Below are positions 14,718 through 16,600 of a DNA stretch of 16,600 nucleotides, one piece after another (the stretch's first letter is position 1; each line of letters begins with the position of its first letter). The DNA is taken from positions 1 through 16,600 of the forward strand of contig NZ_CAUASN010000047.1 in assembly GCF_958431955.1 (NCBI RefSeq), written 5' to 3'. This stretch comes from an uncultured Adlercreutzia sp. (GTDB lineage Bacteria; Actinomycetota; Coriobacteriia; Coriobacteriales; Eggerthellaceae). The notes under the pieces are model-generated. The model was not told the origin of the DNA and ran no database searches. It saw only the letters and a list, made by a program, of their open reading frames with translations. A program made the position numbers and the translations under genes.

Positions 14718-15995
14718 CTAGTCGTTGTTGCGGGGATCGGCGTTCTTATGGACGAGCTCCTCGTCCAGCACAGGGCCGCCGGTGACCGGGTCGGCATAGG
14801 TGCCGATCTCCTGGTCGGGGTGCTTGGCGTCCCACTTGCGGATCTTCTCGAAGGGCGCGCCGCCGTCCATGCGGCCGGAGGCCTTCATGCCGAAGCCGTG
14901 CACCACGAGCGCGGCGGCCACAAGACCCGTGACGGCCACGGCGATGGTGGTCGGCTGCAGGCTCAGCGGGCCCACGCGCAGATCGCGCATGCGCTTGTAG
15001 AAGGGGGTGTTCACCTCGACCCAGTTGTCGCCGGGGTTGTGCGGGTTCGACTCGCAGCAGCCCACGCAGGGCGCGCCGGCCTGCACGCACCAGCTGCGGC
15101 GGTTGTTCCACAGCGTGACGCCGCACAGGGCGCGGGTCTGCGGGCCCTTGCAGCCCACGGGGTACAGGCAGTAGCCGAGCGCCTCCTCCTCGGAGCCGAA
15201 CTCGTAGACGAACTCGCCGTTCTCGAAGTGGCCGCGGCGCTCGCAGTTGTCGTGGATGGTCTGGTTGAACAAATCGCCCGGCATGTTGAAGTCGTTCAGG
15301 CGGTTGAGCAGCAGGTCCATGTCCTTCATGACCACGACGTCCACCAGCACCGACATGACCCACTCGGGGTTCACCGGGCAGCCGGGCACGTTCACGACCG
15401 GGGTTTCCACGCCGACCTTCTCGAGGTACTGCTGGACGCCCAGGGCCTGCGCCGGGTTGGGGGCGGCGGCCATCCAGCCGCCGTTGACGGCGCAGGAGCC
15501 CACTGCCACGACGGCGTTGGCGCTCTCGGCAGCCTCCACCAGCGCGGTGATGCCCGTCTCGCCGGCCACGCGCAGGGCGTTGCCGTCGAAGGCCTCGAGC
15601 ACAGCACCCTCGTAGATAAGGATGTAGTTGCCGGCCGCAATGGTCTGGGCCTTGGCCTCTTCCACGGAATGTCCCGCGGCGGCCGACAGGGTCTCCGAGT
15701 AGTTCAGGGAGATCAAGTCGAGCACCACGGACGCCACATCGGGAGTCTCCACCTGGGCGAAGGACTCCGTGCAGCCCGTGCAGGACGCGCCCTCGATCCA
15801 GATGACCGGGTACAGGTCACCGGACGTCGCGCCGATAACAGACTCCTCGAGCGCACTCGCCACGCGCGGGACCGCCAGCGGGGACAGGCCCGCGGCGGCG
15901 GCGATGCCGGCGCACAGCTTCATGAAGCTGCGGCGGGACACGCCACGCGAGGCAAGGATGCTGTCGAACTCTGACATCGTTGCCTGATTTTCCAT
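14718..15995 (-). CDS. hyaA: [NiFe]-hydrogenase small subunit with Tat signal and membrane anchor
   Basis: 425 residues. A twin-arginine signal (SRRSFMKL, 20-27, then a hydrophobic stretch) directs the folded HyaAB dimer across the membrane. The mature part binds three Fe-S clusters: proximal with Cys72, Cys75 (SCTGCTES), Cys168 (VGSCAVNGG) and Cys206 (VPGCPVNPEW); distal with His248, Cys251, Cys276 and Cys282; medial with Cys291, Cys303 or Cys310 and Cys313. The extra proximal cysteines of oxygen-tolerant Hyd-1-type enzymes are replaced by Gly (74 and 173), so a standard oxygen-sensitive cluster is expected. Cys314 next to Cys313 is unusual. A C-terminal helix (about 347-368) anchors the protein near HyaC, followed by a 55-residue cytoplasmic tail. 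The ATG at 15995 has AGGAGG seven bases upstream. Possibly a group 1i-like coriobacterial uptake enzyme, which I could not test. Confidence 0.95.
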   Translation of the reverse strand: MENQATMSEFDSILASRGVSRRSFMKLCAGIAAAAGLSPLAVPRVASALEESVIGATSGDLYPVIWIEGASCTGCTESFAQVETPDVASVVLDLISLNYSETLSAAAGHSVEEAKAQTIAAGNYILIYEGAVLEAFDGNALRVAGETGITALVEAAESANAVVAVGSCAVNGGWMAAAPNPAQALGVQQYLEKVGVETPVVNVPGCPVNPEWVMSVLVDVVVMKDMDLLLNRLNDFNMPGDLFNQTIHDNCERRGHFENGEFVYEFGSEEEALGYCLYPVGCKGPQTRALCGVTLWNNRRSWCVQAGAPCVGCCESNPHNPGDNWVEVNTPFYKRMRDLRVGPLSLQPTTIAVAVTGLVAAALVVHGFGMKASGRMDGGAPFEKIRKWDAKHPDQEIGTYADPVTGGPVLDEELVHKNADPRNND

Positions 15996-15999
15996 GCGT

Positions 16000-16017
16000 A
16001 CACCTCCTCATAGGTGT
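16000..16017 (-). promoter_or_regulatory. Small inverted repeat overlapping the hyaA ribosome site
   Basis: Arms ACACCT and AGGTGT (16000-16005 and 16012-16017) enclose a 6-nt loop. The AGGAGG ribosome site of hyaA (16003-16008) is half in one arm and half in the loop. It may modestly affect initiation or may be chance; six base pairs is short. Confidence 0.35.
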
Positions 16018-16347
16018 CTCGTCTCTCTTACATGCACTGGGTAGAGTATCCTTATCCGCGCCACATTTGCTCCACGGAATACGGATAGATGCGAAAACAA
16101 CCCACCAGCGGCCTGAAAATGTTACGCCTCAGGTTGCGGGTAACAAAGTGGCGCCCCGTCAACAGGGGCAACGCCGAGCCGCCCGCGACGAAATGCCTGC
16201 GGAAGGCTGCAGGTCGTTAACGCAACCGCGCTATTCTCCCATGAACGGGCACCTTGGATTTGATGTTCTGGCGACTGCTTGGCGACCGCGGGGAAACGGA
16301 TCGGGAACAGAACATAGGCCGGGAAGGCGACCACGAGAGAACCCGAT
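16018..16347. other. Upstream region of the hydrogenase operon, no gene seen
   Basis: This should hold the hyaA promoter (minus strand). The clearest AT-rich patch is around 16038-16055, containing GGATAAGGATACT on the minus strand; GATAAG there could be a -10, with only a poor -35 (TTCCGT) 17 bp upstream. GTTAC/GTAAC arms (around 16120-16143) and a GTTAAC palindrome (around 16216) are possible operator sites. No FNR-type TTGAT-N4-ATCAA site is present. A 70-codon minus-strand frame (16122-16334) has no ribosome site or recognisable content. Confidence 0.4.
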
Positions 16348-16533
16348 GCCAGAGAGAATCCCGCCCTGCCGGGGGCAAGCCCGAGCTAGCCCGCGGAGGG
16401 GCGAAGCCTGAGCCAGCCGGGGTGAAGCCCGCGCTGCCCGGGAGGCAAGCCCGCGCTAGCCGGCGGAGGGGCGAAGCCCATGCCAGCCGGAGAGGCGAAT
16501 CCCGGGCTGCCCGGGGAGGGCAAGTCCGAGCTA
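16348..16533. repeat. Degenerate GC-rich tandem repeat array
   Basis: About eight units of 20-27 bp, each beginning GCC and containing a GCAAGCCC- or GCGAAGCCC-like core and ending GCT(A) or GCCA. They form a higher-order pattern of three subtypes repeating about every 70 bp: the unit with GGAGGGGCGAAGCC ending GCCA appears at about 16389-16416 and again about 70 bp later. No reading frame is sustained by the units. Function unknown; it lies about 350 bp upstream of hyaA. Confidence 0.7.
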
Positions 16534-16547
16534 GTCGACGGGATAGG

Positions 16548-16600
16548 CCCCCTCTTTTTCCCTCCCCCTTTCCCTCCCCCTTTCCTTTCCTCTTTTCTCT
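16548..16600. repeat. Pyrimidine-only tract at the right edge
   Basis: All 53 bases from 16548 to the window end are C or T on the plus strand, including two direct copies of CCCTCCCCCTTT. The tract may continue outside. Such homopurine-homopyrimidine mirror-like DNA can form triplex structures; no coding role is visible. Confidence 0.7.

Noticed and set aside
13091..14785. 564-codon plus-strand open frame
   Set aside because: Antisense shadow of hyaB, which has all hydrogenase motifs on the minus strand.
16122..16334. 70-codon minus-strand frame upstream of hyaA
   Set aside because: No ribosome site, no recognisable motif; occupies the likely promoter region.
16348..16533. CRISPR array
   Set aside because: Units are adjacent and degenerate with no unique spacers of constant length and no cas genes nearby.

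Overview
The window is about 65-70% GC by eye. It uses many GTG and TTG starts with strong Shine-Dalgarno (SD) sequences. It carries a membrane-bound uptake [NiFe] hydrogenase, two YhgE/Pip proteins and an ECF sigma factor with a membrane partner. Together these suggest an anaerobic high-GC actinobacterium of the Coriobacteriia, probably Eggerthellaceae (Eggerthella, Gordonibacter or Adlercreutzia type). That placement is inferred from gene content and style; no database search was possible.

Layout. 1-2845 (minus) is the N-terminal three quarters or so of mfd, the transcription-repair coupling factor, cut by the left edge; it contains an in-frame imperfect palindrome at 1439-1545. 3121-5363 (plus) is a two-gene unit: an ECF sigma factor and a single-pass membrane protein that looks like its regulator. 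5531-6193 (plus) is nth, endonuclease III. Its stop codon overlaps the stop of the convergent gene in a shared CTAG.

Everything from 6190 to 15995 is on the minus strand. In transcription order it reads hyaA (Tat-exported small subunit), hyaB (large subunit), hyaC (cytochrome b anchor), a strong intrinsic terminator at 12285-12312, then yhgE/Pip-1, yhgE/Pip-2, a small three-helix membrane protein and hyaD (hydrogenase maturation protease). Within each half the genes are tightly coupled: hyaA stop inside the hyaB SD, a 1-nt gap between hyaB and hyaC, a 17-nt overlap between the two yhgE genes, and a GTGA overlap before hyaD. The protease that should trim HyaB therefore sits in a separate unit behind two large YhgE/Pip proteins, a linkage I cannot explain from known pathways.

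How it works together. HyaA and HyaB should oxidise H2 on the outer face of the membrane and pass electrons through HyaA Fe-S clusters and HyaC haems to the quinone pool. HyaD should remove the last 20 residues of HyaB after nickel insertion. No hyp metal-centre assembly genes are in the window.

15996-16600 has no convincing gene. It holds the hyaA leader, a degenerate GC-rich tandem array (16348-16533) and a pyrimidine-only tract running off the right edge. The long plus-strand reading frames opposite mfd, the yhgE genes and hyaB are GC-driven antisense shadows and were left out.
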